Below, piece by piece: positions 1 to 8,636 of a DNA stretch of 64,000 nucleotides. Position numbers and translations under genes: made by a program. A model generated the notes under the pieces. The model did not search any database. It had not been told where the DNA came from and worked only from the letters and a program-made list of their open reading frames with translations. Source of the DNA: Fictibacillus phosphorivorans (GTDB lineage: Bacteria; Bacillota; Bacilli; Bacillales; Fictibacillaceae); contig NZ_VDZU01000001.1 of the NCBI RefSeq assembly GCF_007673525.1, forward strand, positions 2,056,177-2,120,176, read 5' to 3'. The first letter of the stretch is position 1, and every line of letters begins with the position of its first letter.

Positions 1-222
1 TTTCCGAACTATCATCCCTTTTTGCTCCCGGCTGGATTATTGATCTGGGCGTTGAGTAACCATATCCACACGAATTCAATGGAATTCACAGATTTTGTAG
101 GACGAAATTGGACGCTATGGTGGTTTTCTTTATATCTGGTTCTCCTTGTTGTTTTGGGTATAGGTATTTTGCGAAAGAAAGATAAGAATTTAGATCAAAC
201 TGCAGATGATTCTTCTCAATAG
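1..222 (+). CDS. C-terminal end of a membrane protein (5' end outside window)
   Basis: The frame is open from the first base, so this is the tail of a longer gene; the TTG at 22 is unlikely to be its start. About 73 residues are visible. A hydrophobic stretch (LLPAGLLIWALS) is followed by a clear transmembrane helix (about residues 40-58, with WWFSLYLVLLVVLGIGIL) and a short charged tail rich in K and D. The family is not recognisable from this fragment. It ends 7 bases inside the convergent cyclase gene, so the two genes overlap tail to tail. Confidence 0.5.
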   Translation, partial: FPNYHPFLLPAGLLIWALSNHIHTNSMEFTDFVGRNWTLWWFSLYLVLLVVLGIGILRKKDKNLDQTADDSSQ

Positions 223-2057
223 TATTTTTTATAATAGTGAGAGAATGCAAGCAACGGCCAAATTTTATCATAACTATGGTAATGGATATAAAAAGCGCCA
301 GGTAAGCCGGCTCCTGTTGGATAGCTGGCTTTTTCTTGTTTAGAAAACAGCCAGGTAACTGCTCTTTTCATACTGAGATCAGGTTGATCCGAGATGGCAG
401 TTAATGTGTTAAGCGCCCAAGCTGTTTGAGAAGGTGTACTTTTGTTTAAGCTAACATACTTTCTCTTAGAATCACTTTCACATGACTCGCCCCAACCTCC
501 ATCTTCATTTTGAACCGAATGTAACCAGTTTTTCGCTTTTTGAATTTGTCTATCATTTGGATGAACACCACATGCGATTAAACCTGTAACGGCAGCCCAC
601 GTTCCGTAAATATAACAAACACCCCATCGTCCATACCATGAACCATCCACTTCTTGATTTGCTCGTAGCCAGCTCACACCTTTTTTTATTGAGAGATGAT
701 CTTGTTCCATGCCGTGGTAATTTCCTAAGAACTCTAAAGTCCTGCCAGTTATATCTGGAGTGGAAGGATCAACTAGAGCGTCTTTTGCGTGCTTGATGGG
801 GAGGCTTCCAATCAAATAACGATTTGTATTCTTTTCAAATGCTGCCCATCCTCCATCATCGTTCTGCATAGACAAAAGCCATGCAAGCCCTTTTTCATAG
901 CTTGAATAATAAGAAGAGTGTGTACGACAGTATTGTGCGATTGTACGGAGTGACACTTGGGTATCATCTAAATCAGGGTGTTGCGTATTACCTATGGAAA
1001 AGCCCCAGCCACCTGGGGTTGCATCTGGATTATGAACAGACCAATCACCATATTTATTCTGCTGCTGTGTAAGTAGAAATCTTGCGCCTTTTAATAGCTG
1101 AGCATTTGTTTGGGGAACACCCGCTTCAAGCAATGTATAAAGAATGAGAGACGTATCCCATGTAGTGGATGGTGAATTCTGCAGATGTAGCGTATCATCT
1201 ACCTCACAAAACATCTTCATCAACCCGTTCAGAGCGTTTTGAATAACCGGCGATGATCGATTAAATCCTTCTGAAAGCAGACCATACACCATGAAAATCG
1301 TGGTTAAGGCATAACTAAGAAGTGTTCCATCAGGTTCGATATGATTTTGTATATAAGACTTAATGTTGTCTTTCTTCGTATTCATGAATGAATCTCTAAT
1401 GTTCAACAAGGAGAACAGATTTATCCAATCTTTTATGTTAGAACCTTGATCTGATTTTCCTAATAATACTGATAGATCAGGTGTGTAGCTTGAAGTTAGT
1501 TTCTTTTTACCTTCAATCATCAACAGAACAGGAGCAAAGTGAGCTCTAGCATAGCTGCTGATATCATAACGGTTAATGGGAGAAGTAAGGGGCAGTGAAA
1601 AGAGAATGGCTGGATCGATCGGTAGCTCTGGCCAGTGATATAAACCGTTCATGGCTAAAAAGACTTTTGTTAGAAGGTCGGCATTTTTTAATCCACCATT
1701 ATTTATAATGAATTGTTTTGCGTTCTGAAGCGGTTCTGCAGTGTGTGAGTGGGGCTTCGAATACAAAAGAGCTGTATAGGCTTGGATAGTTGCTGACGAA
1801 TTTGCAGGCTCCTCATCAGGATATACACGCCATAAGCCATCGTTAGACTGTTTGGAAAGGATTCGTGCGGCTATCCTTTTAATAAGGTTTTCATTTTTGT
1901 AATCTATGGTTCGTAATAAAATGAGCATATACGCATCTGTGATTACAGAATTCTCAAAACAAAAACGCCAAGTCCCATCCGTTTTTTGGAGAGAAAGAAG
2001 CTCATTACACCGTTTATAAATTTCAGATTCGATTTCTTTAAAGTTCAAATTCCTCAC
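216..2057 (-). CDS. sqhC: Squalene-hopene / tetraprenyl-curcumene cyclase (sporulenol synthase type)
   Basis: Terpenoid cyclase of 613 residues, close to the 632 of Bacillus subtilis SqhC. The family cyclises squalene or, in sporulating bacilli, tetraprenyl-beta-curcumene to sporulenol, at the membrane. The protonating DxDD motif is visible as DLDD at residues 362-365. Several QW-type repeats (Q-x3-G-W) are seen, for example MQNDDGGW near residue 400, and NQEVDGSW and VQNEDGGW towards the C-terminus. No signal peptide or long transmembrane helix. The start is GTG at 2057; its ribosome site is weak, so the exact start is uncertain. The gene stands alone with no terpenoid genes beside it. Its upstream region carries a sigma-E-like promoter, which would fit mother-cell expression. 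Substrate choice between squalene and curcumene cannot be read from the sequence. Confidence 0.9.
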   Translation of the reverse strand: MRNLNFKEIESEIYKRCNELLSLQKTDGTWRFCFENSVITDAYMLILLRTIDYKNENLIKRIAARILSKQSNDGLWRVYPDEEPANSSATIQAYTALLYSKPHSHTAEPLQNAKQFIINNGGLKNADLLTKVFLAMNGLYHWPELPIDPAILFSLPLTSPINRYDISSYARAHFAPVLLMIEGKKKLTSSYTPDLSVLLGKSDQGSNIKDWINLFSLLNIRDSFMNTKKDNIKSYIQNHIEPDGTLLSYALTTIFMVYGLLSEGFNRSSPVIQNALNGLMKMFCEVDDTLHLQNSPSTTWDTSLILYTLLEAGVPQTNAQLLKGARFLLTQQQNKYGDWSVHNPDATPGGWGFSIGNTQHPDLDDTQVSLRTIAQYCRTHSSYYSSYEKGLAWLLSMQNDDGGWAAFEKNTNRYLIGSLPIKHAKDALVDPSTPDITGRTLEFLGNYHGMEQDHLSIKKGVSWLRANQEVDGSWYGRWGVCYIYGTWAAVTGLIACGVHPNDRQIQKAKNWLHSVQNEDGGWGESCESDSKRKYVSLNKSTPSQTAWALNTLTAISDQPDLSMKRAVTWLFSKQEKASYPTGAGLPGAFYIHYHSYDKIWPLLAFSHYYKKYY

Positions 2058-2080
2058 CGCACTTTATCCATAGTGCTTAC

Positions 2081-2110
2081 AGTGTATGTAGTATATGGGT
2101 TATCCTATGA
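2081..2110 (-). promoter_or_regulatory. Candidate sigma-E-type sporulation promoter for sqhC
   Basis: On the minus strand CATACACT (2081-2088) matches the sigma-E -10 consensus, with TCATAGG (2104-2110) 15 bases upstream matching 5 of 7 of the -35. The call is by eye and the -35 is imperfect. Confidence 0.35.
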
Positions 2111-2198
2111 ATAGATAAGTGCAATCACTGTTCTTTTTCCGTCTATCACGATAAAATCTTGTTATGAATTGAGTTTTGTTTTTTTAGGAGGAATAAGT

Positions 2199-2723
2199 TT
2201 GAGTAATAAACAGCTCGCAACATTCGCAGGGGGTTGCTTTTGGTGTATGGTTAAACCGTTTGATGAGCTACCTGGCATTCATGGTATTATATCTGGTTAC
2301 ACAGGTGGAGAAATTAAAAATCCAACTTATGAACAGATTAAAACGGGTGAAACCGGGCATCGTGAAGCGGTTCAAATCACATTTGATCCGGAGGTGTTTC
2401 CGTATCAAAAATTGTTAGATCTGTACTGGCCACAAATTGATCCAACGGATGATGAAGGCCAGTTTATCGACCGTGGAAGTCAGTATAGAACGGCGATCTT
2501 TTATCATACGGAAGAACAAAGAAAACTTGCTGAACAATCTTTAAAGAACTTAGAAGAAAGCGGAAAGTTCAAAAAACCGATCGTAACAGAAATTTTACCA
2601 GCAAACGTGTTTTATGAAGCTGAAGAATATCATCAAGATTTTTACAAGAAAAACCCAAAAGCTTATAAAGAAGAGCGCGAAACCTCAGGCAGAGACACTT
2701 TCATTGAGCAGAATTGGAAATAA
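2199..2723 (+). CDS. msrA: Peptide methionine sulfoxide reductase A
   Basis: Reduces methionine-S-sulfoxide in free and protein-bound form in the cytoplasm, using thioredoxin. 174 residues, a normal single-domain MsrA. The active-site signature GGCFWC is at residues 11-16 with the nucleophile Cys13, and YHQDF lies near the C-terminus. The TTG at 2199 is chosen because AGGAGG at 2186-2191 precedes it by 7 bases; a longer frame from 2169 would put that ribosome site inside the gene. There is no fused MsrB domain and no msrB beside it. A terminator follows at once, so it is monocistronic. Confidence 0.95.
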   Translation: MSNKQLATFAGGCFWCMVKPFDELPGIHGIISGYTGGEIKNPTYEQIKTGETGHREAVQITFDPEVFPYQKLLDLYWPQIDPTDDEGQFIDRGSQYRTAIFYHTEEQRKLAEQSLKNLEESGKFKKPIVTEILPANVFYEAEEYHQDFYKKNPKAYKEERETSGRDTFIEQNWK

Positions 2724-2753
2724 GTATTCTATAATATTATTATGTAAACTTAG

Positions 2754-2783
2754 AAAAGAGACTTTTTTGAAAGTCTCTTTTTT
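2754..2783 (+). terminator. Rho-independent terminator after msrA
   Basis: AAAAGAGACTTT pairs with AAAGTCTCTTTT across a short T-rich loop and ends in a T run, 30 bases after the msrA stop. The A-rich 5' side means it could also serve the convergent TetR gene. Confidence 0.8.
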
Positions 2784-2816
2784 AGATACACAAGCAAGAC
2801 CATTTGAGAGGATAAA

Positions 2817-3326
2817 TTATATTTTTTCAATAAACCAGATCAATGCTTGCTTAGCATCCTCAGGAGACATACCGTTTGATACATTTTTCAATGCAGCTCG
2901 CAATAGGGAAGAAAGGAGTACCTCTACTCCAGGTGTATCTTCATTCATTATTTCATTAAAGAGTACAGCAATAAGATCTTGATTTAAGCTAACATCAGGT
3001 TCGCTTAAAAGTGTATAAACATTTAACTTAACAGCCGCGTTAAATCCTATAATCATAGAAGATTTAAGTGATGATAGTGAATCTTCATGAACCTCAGCAG
3101 CAGCCTCCATTCTGCTCGTTATTCTTCGTTCTATTTCTTCCCGGACAACTTTATACAATTCTAACTTGTTACCAAAGTGATGGTAAAGAGCTCCTGTTGT
3201 TACACCTGTAGTTTTGGCTAAATGTTGCACATTTACTTTTTCATAGCCTTGCGTACCAAATGCTTTTATAGCTTCCTGTAATATTTTCTCTCTCGCTGAT
3301 CCTGGAATTGGAATATTTGATTTCAT
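2817..3326 (-). CDS. TetR family transcriptional regulator
   Basis: DNA-binding repressor of 169 residues. The N-terminal TetR helix-turn-helix is plain: AKTTGVTTGALYHHFGNK spans roughly residues 36-53, with the GALYHHF recognition-helix signature. The remaining residues form the variable helical ligand domain, and it ends unusually early for the family (190-200 is common). It is divergent from the VOC gene at 3422, and the 95-base gap holds an inverted repeat (3355-3391), so it probably controls both itself and that gene. The ligand is unknown. Confidence 0.88.
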   Translation of the reverse strand: MKSNIPIPGSAREKILQEAIKAFGTQGYEKVNVQHLAKTTGVTTGALYHHFGNKLELYKVVREEIERRITSRMEAAAEVHEDSLSSLKSSMIIGFNAAVKLNVYTLLSEPDVSLNQDLIAVLFNEIMNEDTPGVEVLLSSLLRAALKNVSNGMSPEDAKQALIWFIEKI

Positions 3327-3354
3327 GTAGTTATTTTACCATGTTGACAAGGGG

Positions 3355-3391
3355 ACGTAAATGAATTACGATTTACGTAAATCATTTATGT
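3355..3391. promoter_or_regulatory. Inverted-repeat operator between tetR and the VOC gene
   Basis: ACGTAAATGA (3355-3364) faces TCATTTATGT (3382-3391), 9 of 10 positions complementary. A perfect 12-base palindrome ATTTACGTAAAT (3371-3382) lies inside. Nested symmetry in a divergent TetR intergenic region is the usual operator layout. TTGACA at about 3344 may be a -35 for the VOC gene. Confidence 0.6.
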
Positions 3392-3421
3392 GTAAAAATA
3401 TGGTATTGGAGGAATGTTTAC

Positions 3422-3763
3422 ATGAAGTTAGTTTTTCATTCTCAACCAGTTAAAGATATGAAGAAAGCGGTCATTTTTTATAGGGATATATTAGGAATGG
3501 AAGAGGCATGGAGAGAAGGAGATCATACCGTATCGTTTAAGACAAACACTGAAACCCAGATTCTATTAGAAGATGATGAATTTGAACGTGAATTTGGCCC
3601 TGGAAGTGTGTTCTTAGTAGATAGCGTGGATGAATATTTCAAAGAAAACCAAAACTCTCTTAGATTTGTTAAAGAACCATGTGATATCCCACCAGGTCGT
3701 TATGCTATTTTCACAGATGATTCAGGAAATCCAATAAGAATTATTGATATGTCAAAACGATAA
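3422..3763 (+). CDS. VOC (glyoxalase/bleomycin-resistance fold) family protein
   Basis: Small 113-residue protein of the vicinal oxygen chelate superfamily: the N-terminus (VKDMKKAVIFYRDILGM) is the first beta-alpha-beta module, and the C-terminal GRYAIFTDDSGNPIRIID is the strand that normally carries the last metal ligand. Members bind metals, toxins or small thiol adducts, or act as dioxygenases and isomerases; which applies here cannot be said. A ribosome site (TTGGAGG) precedes the ATG. It is divergent from a TetR gene with a shared operator, so it is probably induced by that regulator's ligand. Confidence 0.8.
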   Translation: MKLVFHSQPVKDMKKAVIFYRDILGMEEAWREGDHTVSFKTNTETQILLEDDEFEREFGPGSVFLVDSVDEYFKENQNSLRFVKEPCDIPPGRYAIFTDDSGNPIRIIDMSKR

Positions 3764-3790
3764 AAAACATATTGTTAATTCACAAGTTGT

Positions 3791-4507
3791 TTACTCAATA
3801 TCCATAGGAGAGTGTAGTTTATCATCATGTATATCTATATAAAGTTTATTGTTGCTAGTAAGTAGCGCATATACTACACTTTCAATAGTAAGATTACGTT
3901 TCTTGAGTTCTGAGAGCAGCCATTCTTTAGAGATATTATTTTCTTTTAAGTTGTTCAGTAGGATCTCACCATCCATCATCAACTCGGTGGGTAGCCTTAC
4001 TTCCTCTTTATAGATTTGTAAGTCTTTGCGAATAACAGCAAGGTGCGCTTCTTTTTTCTTTACAGAGAGAAGTCCGTTGTTCTCAACGAGAGCATAATCA
4101 ACATCTTCGATTGAAAAGATATCCTTTTGTCTGAGCTGTTGATTCAAATAATCCAGAGTATAACGCATTTTTCTCATATTATGCTCTAATATTTTCCCGT
4201 TCTCAATAACTACTGTCGGATCTCCAGCTACGTACTTTCGAGCCCTTTTACTCTTTAAGGAAAGAAAAGCAGAAAGATAGATAAGAAGAACAAAGATAAA
4301 AAACACGAGAAAGATATAACGCGCTTTTACTTCTAAGGCAAATGCTAAGTTTGCAGTGACAGAACCGAGCGTGACGACAGCGATAAAGTCAAAGATCGTC
4401 ATTCTTGATACGGTTTGTTTGCCTAAAATACGAGCAGCAAAAAATATAGAAAAAAAGGCAATTATAGATCGAATAATTACATCAACATAAGGATTCACGT
4501 TGGTCAC
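3791..4507 (-). CDS. DUF421 (YetF-like) membrane protein
   Basis: 238 residues. Three transmembrane helices lie in the first 85 residues (about 9-27, 37-57 and 63-82), followed by a soluble C-terminal alpha/beta part. The motif RILGKQTVSRMTIFDFI between helices 1 and 2 and GDPTVVIENGKILEHNMRK after helix 3 are typical of the YetF/YrbG/YkjA family common in bacilli. Function is not established; some members are sporulation proteins. It starts with ATG. The next minus-strand gene upstream, at 4628, has its own terminator, so this gene is transcribed alone. Confidence 0.85.
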   Translation of the reverse strand: MTNVNPYVDVIIRSIIAFFSIFFAARILGKQTVSRMTIFDFIAVVTLGSVTANLAFALEVKARYIFLVFFIFVLLIYLSAFLSLKSKRARKYVAGDPTVVIENGKILEHNMRKMRYTLDYLNQQLRQKDIFSIEDVDYALVENNGLLSVKKKEAHLAVIRKDLQIYKEEVRLPTELMMDGEILLNNLKENNISKEWLLSELKKRNLTIESVVYALLTSNNKLYIDIHDDKLHSPMDIE

Positions 4508-4592
4508 ATCCCAGAAACTACAATTTAAAAACTATATTATCTTTTTATCCAACTTGTTGTAATTTAAGACGATTAGTTCACTAAAAGGTAAA

Positions 4593-4622
4593 AAAACGCA
4601 CAGGTTTCATACTGTGCGTTTT
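4593..4622 (-). terminator. Terminator of the small gene at 4628
   Basis: Reading the minus strand, AAAACGCACAG and CTGTGCGTTTT form an 11-bp stem with an 8-base loop, followed by a T run. It starts 5 bases after the stop codon. Confidence 0.85.
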
Positions 4623-4627
4623 CGTGT

Positions 4628-4807
4628 TTACTTCTTGTTCTTCTTATACTGATTCAACACATGAACCATACCTTCTTCAATAAGTTCATTCGCTGGTTTA
4701 TCAAGTTTTTTTGCTAATGCCTTAATCTCAGTGTATAACGAATGGCTTAAAGTAGTATTCACATTTTTTCGATCATGGTTCTTTTTTCTTATCTCGCTTG
4801 AATACAT
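4628..4807 (-). CDS. Small basic protein, possible ribbon-helix-helix
   Basis: 59 residues, highly basic. The pattern RKNVNTTLSHSLYTEIKALAKKL followed by ELIEEGMVHVLNQY looks like a short beta strand and two helices as in MetJ/Arc ribbon-helix-helix proteins. That is a resemblance by eye only. The start is ATG 4807, because GGAGG at 4815-4819 lies 7 bases upstream; an earlier ATG at 4813 is too close to it. Monocistronic with its own terminator. No target is evident. Confidence 0.6.
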   Translation of the reverse strand: MYSSEIRKKNHDRKNVNTTLSHSLYTEIKALAKKLDKPANELIEEGMVHVLNQYKKNKK

Positions 4808-4876
4808 GTGCATACCTCCAACAGGAGACTTCTTAAACTTCTTGATTCAGTCTATCATAATTCAGAGGTGATACGA

Positions 4877-5638
4877 CTATTTTCTTTGTCTCGATACATA
4901 AGGATAGATCGGGTCTTTTAAGTGAAATTCATAGGTCTCACCATCAACGATACCAACTACTTTCTCACTATCGTATAAATTCAGTAAGAATTCAGCCATC
5001 TCTTTACTTGTATGAAATTTTGGAACAGTTCCTTCATACTGAAAGTCTTCGAGATCCATGGATCGCTTCGCAAATTCTGTCTCAGTAGCAGCTGGAGCCA
5101 ATACTTTTGCTTGCATGGCTTGTCCTGTACTTTTTAATTCCTGTGCAAGTCCTTCAGTAAAGGCACTCACATAAAATTTGGATGCACAATACGTTACAGC
5201 GTCTGCAACAATCGTGTAGCCTCCGCCAGATGATATGTTGATTAGCTGTGTTCCTTCCACATTGGCATAATCTCTAACAAAAAGTGAAGAAAGAACGGTT
5301 AATGCTTCAATATTTAAGTGAAGCATCGTTTCAATCTTATCTAAATTTTGCTCTCCGACAGAAGCAAAATTCCCAAAACCAGCATTATTGATCCATGTTT
5401 CAATCTCATATTTCTTAAGACTTTCGTAGAAATCATGCACATTCGATATAATTGAAAGATCAACGGTTCGAACAACAACATCCAGTTTTGGATATTGAGA
5501 AAGGACGTTTGATTTCAGCTGCTCAAGTTCCTCAGTTCTCCGCGCTGCAATTATTAAATTCTTACCTCTAGCAGCAAATGCAAGTGCTGTTTCATATCCG
5601 ATTCCAGAGCTCGCTCCCGTAATCACTGTGTATTTCAT
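4877..5638 (-). CDS. Short-chain dehydrogenase/reductase
   Basis: 253 residues, classical SDR. The NAD(P) motif TGASSGIG is at residues 7-14, NNAG at 84-87, catalytic serines near 136-137 and the YxxxK pair at Tyr150/Lys154. AARR after the second strand suggests NADP(H). The substrate is unknown. The start is ATG 5638, with AGGAG 8 bases upstream; a start 9 bases earlier lacks one. The gene is divergent from a MerR regulator and its promoter has the 19-base spacer and dyad of MerR-activated promoters, so induction by that regulator is likely. Confidence 0.88.
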   Translation of the reverse strand: MKYTVITGASSGIGYETALAFAARGKNLIIAARRTEELEQLKSNVLSQYPKLDVVVRTVDLSIISNVHDFYESLKKYEIETWINNAGFGNFASVGEQNLDKIETMLHLNIEALTVLSSLFVRDYANVEGTQLINISSGGGYTIVADAVTYCASKFYVSAFTEGLAQELKSTGQAMQAKVLAPAATETEFAKRSMDLEDFQYEGTVPKFHTSKEMAEFLLNLYDSEKVVGIVDGETYEFHLKDPIYPYVSRQRK

Positions 5639-5687
5639 AAAAATCACTCCTTATATTTTTTTCACTTGGTGATTGTTCTTGTGTTTT

Positions 5688-5718
5688 ATTATACTGATTA
5701 GAGTAAACTCTAAGTCAA
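5688..5718 (-). promoter_or_regulatory. MerR-type promoter of the SDR gene (19-bp spacer with dyad)
   Basis: On the minus strand TTGACT (5713-5718) and TATAAT (5688-5693) are separated by exactly 19 bases. The spacer contains the perfect dyad TAGAGT-TT-ACTCTA (5699-5712). An overlong spacer with a central dyad is the hallmark of MerR-family activation by DNA untwisting. Confidence 0.8.
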
Positions 5719-5748
5719 GGAACTAGATAACTGTTGGGGTGATTTAAC

Positions 5749-6117
5749 ATGTATACTATCGGAGAAGTTGCTAAACTTCTTAACGTAACAACACATACAC
5801 TGCGATTTTATGAAAAAGAAAAGATCATCACACCAGAACGAACAGAACATGGAGATCGACGATATTCAGAATCTCATCTTCAATGGCTTCGTTTTGTTAT
5901 TAAACTAAAAGAAACGAAAATGCCGCTTGTCCAGATTCAAGAATATGCTTCGTTATTCTTACAAGGGGATCGAACCACTCAAAAAAGATTGGGTTTGTTA
6001 AAAAATCATCAGGAACATGTTCAAAATCAGATACACGTTTTAAATGAAATTGATGATATGTTGCGTAAAAAGATATCAGCTTATGAAGAATATCTTCAAA
6101 AACGAGATTTCAGCTAA
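5749..6117 (+). CDS. MerR family regulator (short, AdhR/YraB-like)
   Basis: 122 residues. The N-terminal winged helix is typical: YTIGEVAKLLNVTTHTLRFYE (residues 2-22), then the wing with GDRRYSESHLQWLRFVIKLK. A coiled-coil dimerisation helix follows (about residues 75-115). There is no large ligand domain and no cysteine pair, which fits the short AdhR-like class that senses aldehydes or other electrophiles rather than metals; this is inference. It faces the SDR gene across the dyad promoter at 5688-5718. The DmpA-type gene begins 19 bases after its stop and may be cotranscribed. Confidence 0.88.
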   Translation: MYTIGEVAKLLNVTTHTLRFYEKEKIITPERTEHGDRRYSESHLQWLRFVIKLKETKMPLVQIQEYASLFLQGDRTTQKRLGLLKNHQEHVQNQIHVLNEIDDMLRKKISAYEEYLQKRDFS

Positions 6118-6136
6118 GCATAGAGAGGTGCTAATA

Positions 6137-7198
6137 TTGCAAGAGAAAAGAATTCGAGATTTTGGTGTGAAGATCGGGAAACTTGAGACAGGAATAAACA
6201 ACTCGATTACAGATGTAGAAGGTGTTTCAGTAGGGCATGTGACATTAAGCGAAGGAAATTGTCAAACTGGAGTTACAGCAATCATTCCTCATGAAGGAAA
6301 TACATTTAGGGAGAAACTTATTGCTTCCAGCCATGTGATTAACGGATTCGGAAAAACGATGGGAACCATCCAGATGAAAGAGCTAGGCGTATTAGAAACT
6401 CCTATCATTCTAACGAACACTTTAGGTATCGGTATAGCAGCAGATGCTGTCATTCAATATATGTTAGAACGAAACCCTGAGATCGGCAGAACAACTGGAA
6501 CGGTAAATCCTATCGTTGGTGAATGCAATGACATGTTATTAAATGATGTAAGAGCACAGTTTATAAAGAAACATCATGTAATAGAAGCACTACAAAATGC
6601 CGGGAAGAATGTGTTAGAAGGCAGTGTTGGAGCTGGGACAGGTATGCTATGTTATTCGTTAAAAGGTGGCATTGGAACCGCTTCTAGGTGTTTTTCAATC
6701 GACCAAAAGATGTATACGATTGGAGTACTTGTTTTATCAAACTTTGGGATATTAAGCGACTTGCAAATAAACGGGAGAGCACTAGGACAAGAACTAAAGG
6801 AAGCTTTACTAAAATCGTGGGAAGAAAAAGACAAAGGTTCTGTAATGATTATTGTTGCAACTGATCTTCCGGTTTCCGAAAGACAGCTGAACAGAATCAT
6901 TAAAAGGTCAGTAGTCGGGTTATCGAGAACAGGTTCATTTATTACTCACGGAAGTGGGGAAGTGGTCATCGGTTTTTCAACTGCAACAAAGATTCCTCAT
7001 TTTAAACCAAAGCATATCACTAGCATTCCGACAATACATGAAGAAGATTTAAATCTAGCGTTTAGAGCTATTGGGGAAGCGACAGAAGAAGCCGTGTTAA
7101 ACTCACTTGTAACTGCATCACATGTAAAAGGAAGAGACGGAAATGAACGGCCAGCGTTTAAAGATCTTTTAGAAGAATTTAATATTCAGCTAGCGTAA
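6137..7198 (+). CDS. P1 family peptidase (DmpA / L-aminopeptidase-D-esterase type)
   Basis: 353 residues. This is an N-terminal nucleophile hydrolase that self-cleaves between Gly and Ser to expose the catalytic serine. The expected site is KGSVMIIVATD, giving Gly234/Ser235. The N-terminal ITDVEGVSVGHVTL and GAGTGM motifs also fit. Substrates of the family are small peptides or amides; the physiological one here is unknown. I place the start at TTG 6137, preceded by GAGAGGTG; the frame is open further upstream but overlaps merR. A bidirectional terminator follows at 7231-7263. Confidence 0.85.
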   Translation: MQEKRIRDFGVKIGKLETGINNSITDVEGVSVGHVTLSEGNCQTGVTAIIPHEGNTFREKLIASSHVINGFGKTMGTIQMKELGVLETPIILTNTLGIGIAADAVIQYMLERNPEIGRTTGTVNPIVGECNDMLLNDVRAQFIKKHHVIEALQNAGKNVLEGSVGAGTGMLCYSLKGGIGTASRCFSIDQKMYTIGVLVLSNFGILSDLQINGRALGQELKEALLKSWEEKDKGSVMIIVATDLPVSERQLNRIIKRSVVGLSRTGSFITHGSGEVVIGFSTATKIPHFKPKHITSIPTIHEEDLNLAFRAIGEATEEAVLNSLVTASHVKGRDGNERPAFKDLLEEFNIQLA

Positions 7199-7230
7199 TC
7201 CTAATTCCTGTACATATAGGACTTCATAAA

Positions 7231-7263
7231 AAATCCCTATCGAGGCTAAGTCAATAGGGATTT
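7231..7263. terminator. Bidirectional terminator between the DmpA gene and gntP
   Basis: AAATCCCTAT (7231-7240) pairs with ATAGGGATTT (7254-7263). A and T runs flank both sides, so it can end the two convergent genes. Confidence 0.85.
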
Positions 7264-7272
7264 CTCTATTTC

Positions 7273-8619
7273 TTATACAAACAAACTCAAAAGTAAGATA
7301 AAACCTAGTCCGGCAACTGAGATAATGGTTTCTAATAATGTCCAAGTTGCAAATGTTTCTTTCATACTCAAGCCAAAATATTCTTTGAACATCCAGAAAC
7401 CAGCATCGTTCACGTGTGATGCTATTAAACTACCAGCACCTGTAGCAAGTACCACTAACGCAAGATTAACATCGGTCTGGCCAAGTAAAGGAATAACTAG
7501 ACCCGCTGTTGTTAAGGCAGCTACCGTTGCAGATCCTAACGAGATACGAAGAATGGCTGCGATAATCCATGCCAGTAAGATTGGAGAGAATGTTGTATCC
7601 TTAAACAATTCAGCTACATAATCACCAACCCCGCCGTTGATCAATACTTGTTTGAAGGCTCCGCCTCCACCGATGATTAGAAGCATCATTCCGATATGAG
7701 TGATAGCTGTTGTACATGAATCCATAACCGTTTTAATAGGTATATTTCTTGCTAATCCCATCGTATAAACCGCTACGAGTAAAGAGATCAACATGGAAGT
7801 TGAAGCGTCACCAACAAAGCGGATCACTTCAAATGTCTTCGAGTCCGCAATCCCCATCGTGTTTTGAACAAGTGTGATCACCGTTGCAATCGACATTAAA
7901 ATGACGGGAAGCATAGCTGTAAACACCGAGATACCAAAAGAAGGTGTATCTTCTAGTTTGAATACTTTTTGTTCGCCTAATGAAGCAATATTTCCTGTTT
8001 TATTGAATGAGTCAGGAACAATCTTTTTTGCTAATTTCGTAAACACGGGTCCAGCCAGAATAACAGTTGGAATCGCAATGATAAAACCGTAAAGCAATAC
8101 TTCACCAATATTAGCACCAAATTCTCCTGCAATTACCGTTGGACCTGGGTGAGGAGGTAAGAAACCATGTGTTACTGAAAGAGCTGCTACCATTGGAATT
8201 CCCAGATAAAGAATAGAAACGCGTAATTGTTTTGAAATGGCAAATACGATTGGAATTAATAAAACAAGACCTACTTCAAAGAATAGAGCGATACCAATAA
8301 TGAATGAAGCTACAACAATCGCCCATTGAATTTTCTTTTCACCGAACTTCTCAATTAGTGTAATTGCAATTCGTTGAGCACCACCGGCATCAGCAATTAG
8401 TTTACCTAACATGGCACCTAGACCGAAGATTAGTGCCAAATGACCGAGTGTTCCGCCTAAACCTGCTTCAATCGATTTAACGATCTCTCCTAGTGGCATA
8501 CCTAGTGCTAATGCAACACCAAATGATACGATGATTAAAGAAATAAATGTGTTTAACTTGAAATACATGATCAATAGTAACAATGCTAAAATTCCACAAG
8601 CTACGATAAATAATGGCAT
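7273..8619 (-). CDS. gntP: Gluconate permease (GntP family)
   Basis: 448-residue polytopic protein, the length of Bacillus GntP, with about 12-14 hydrophobic segments. GntP proteins are proton symporters for gluconate and related sugar acids. Family features include [20 protein letters not shown] near residue 66 and the [17 protein letters not shown] segment near the C-terminus. It is the last gene of gntR-gntK-gntP, 17 bases after gntK. Regulation is expected through GntR and a cre-like site at the operon promoter. No gntZ follows; the next gene is convergent. Confidence 0.93.
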   Translation of the reverse strand: MPLFIVACGILALLLLIMYFKLNTFISLIIVSFGVALALGMPLGEIVKSIEAGLGGTLGHLALIFGLGAMLGKLIADAGGAQRIAITLIEKFGEKKIQWAIVVASFIIGIALFFEVGLVLLIPIVFAISKQLRVSILYLGIPMVAALSVTHGFLPPHPGPTVIAGEFGANIGEVLLYGFIIAIPTVILAGPVFTKLAKKIVPDSFNKTGNIASLGEQKVFKLEDTPSFGISVFTAMLPVILMSIATVITLVQNTMGIADSKTFEVIRFVGDASTSMLISLLVAVYTMGLARNIPIKTVMDSCTTAITHIGMMLLIIGGGGAFKQVLINGGVGDYVAELFKDTTFSPILLAWIIAAILRISLGSATVAALTTAGLVIPLLGQTDVNLALVVLATGAGSLIASHVNDAGFWMFKEYFGLSMKETFATWTLLETIISVAGLGFILLLSLFV

Positions 8620-8636
8620 GATAGATCCCCCTAATA

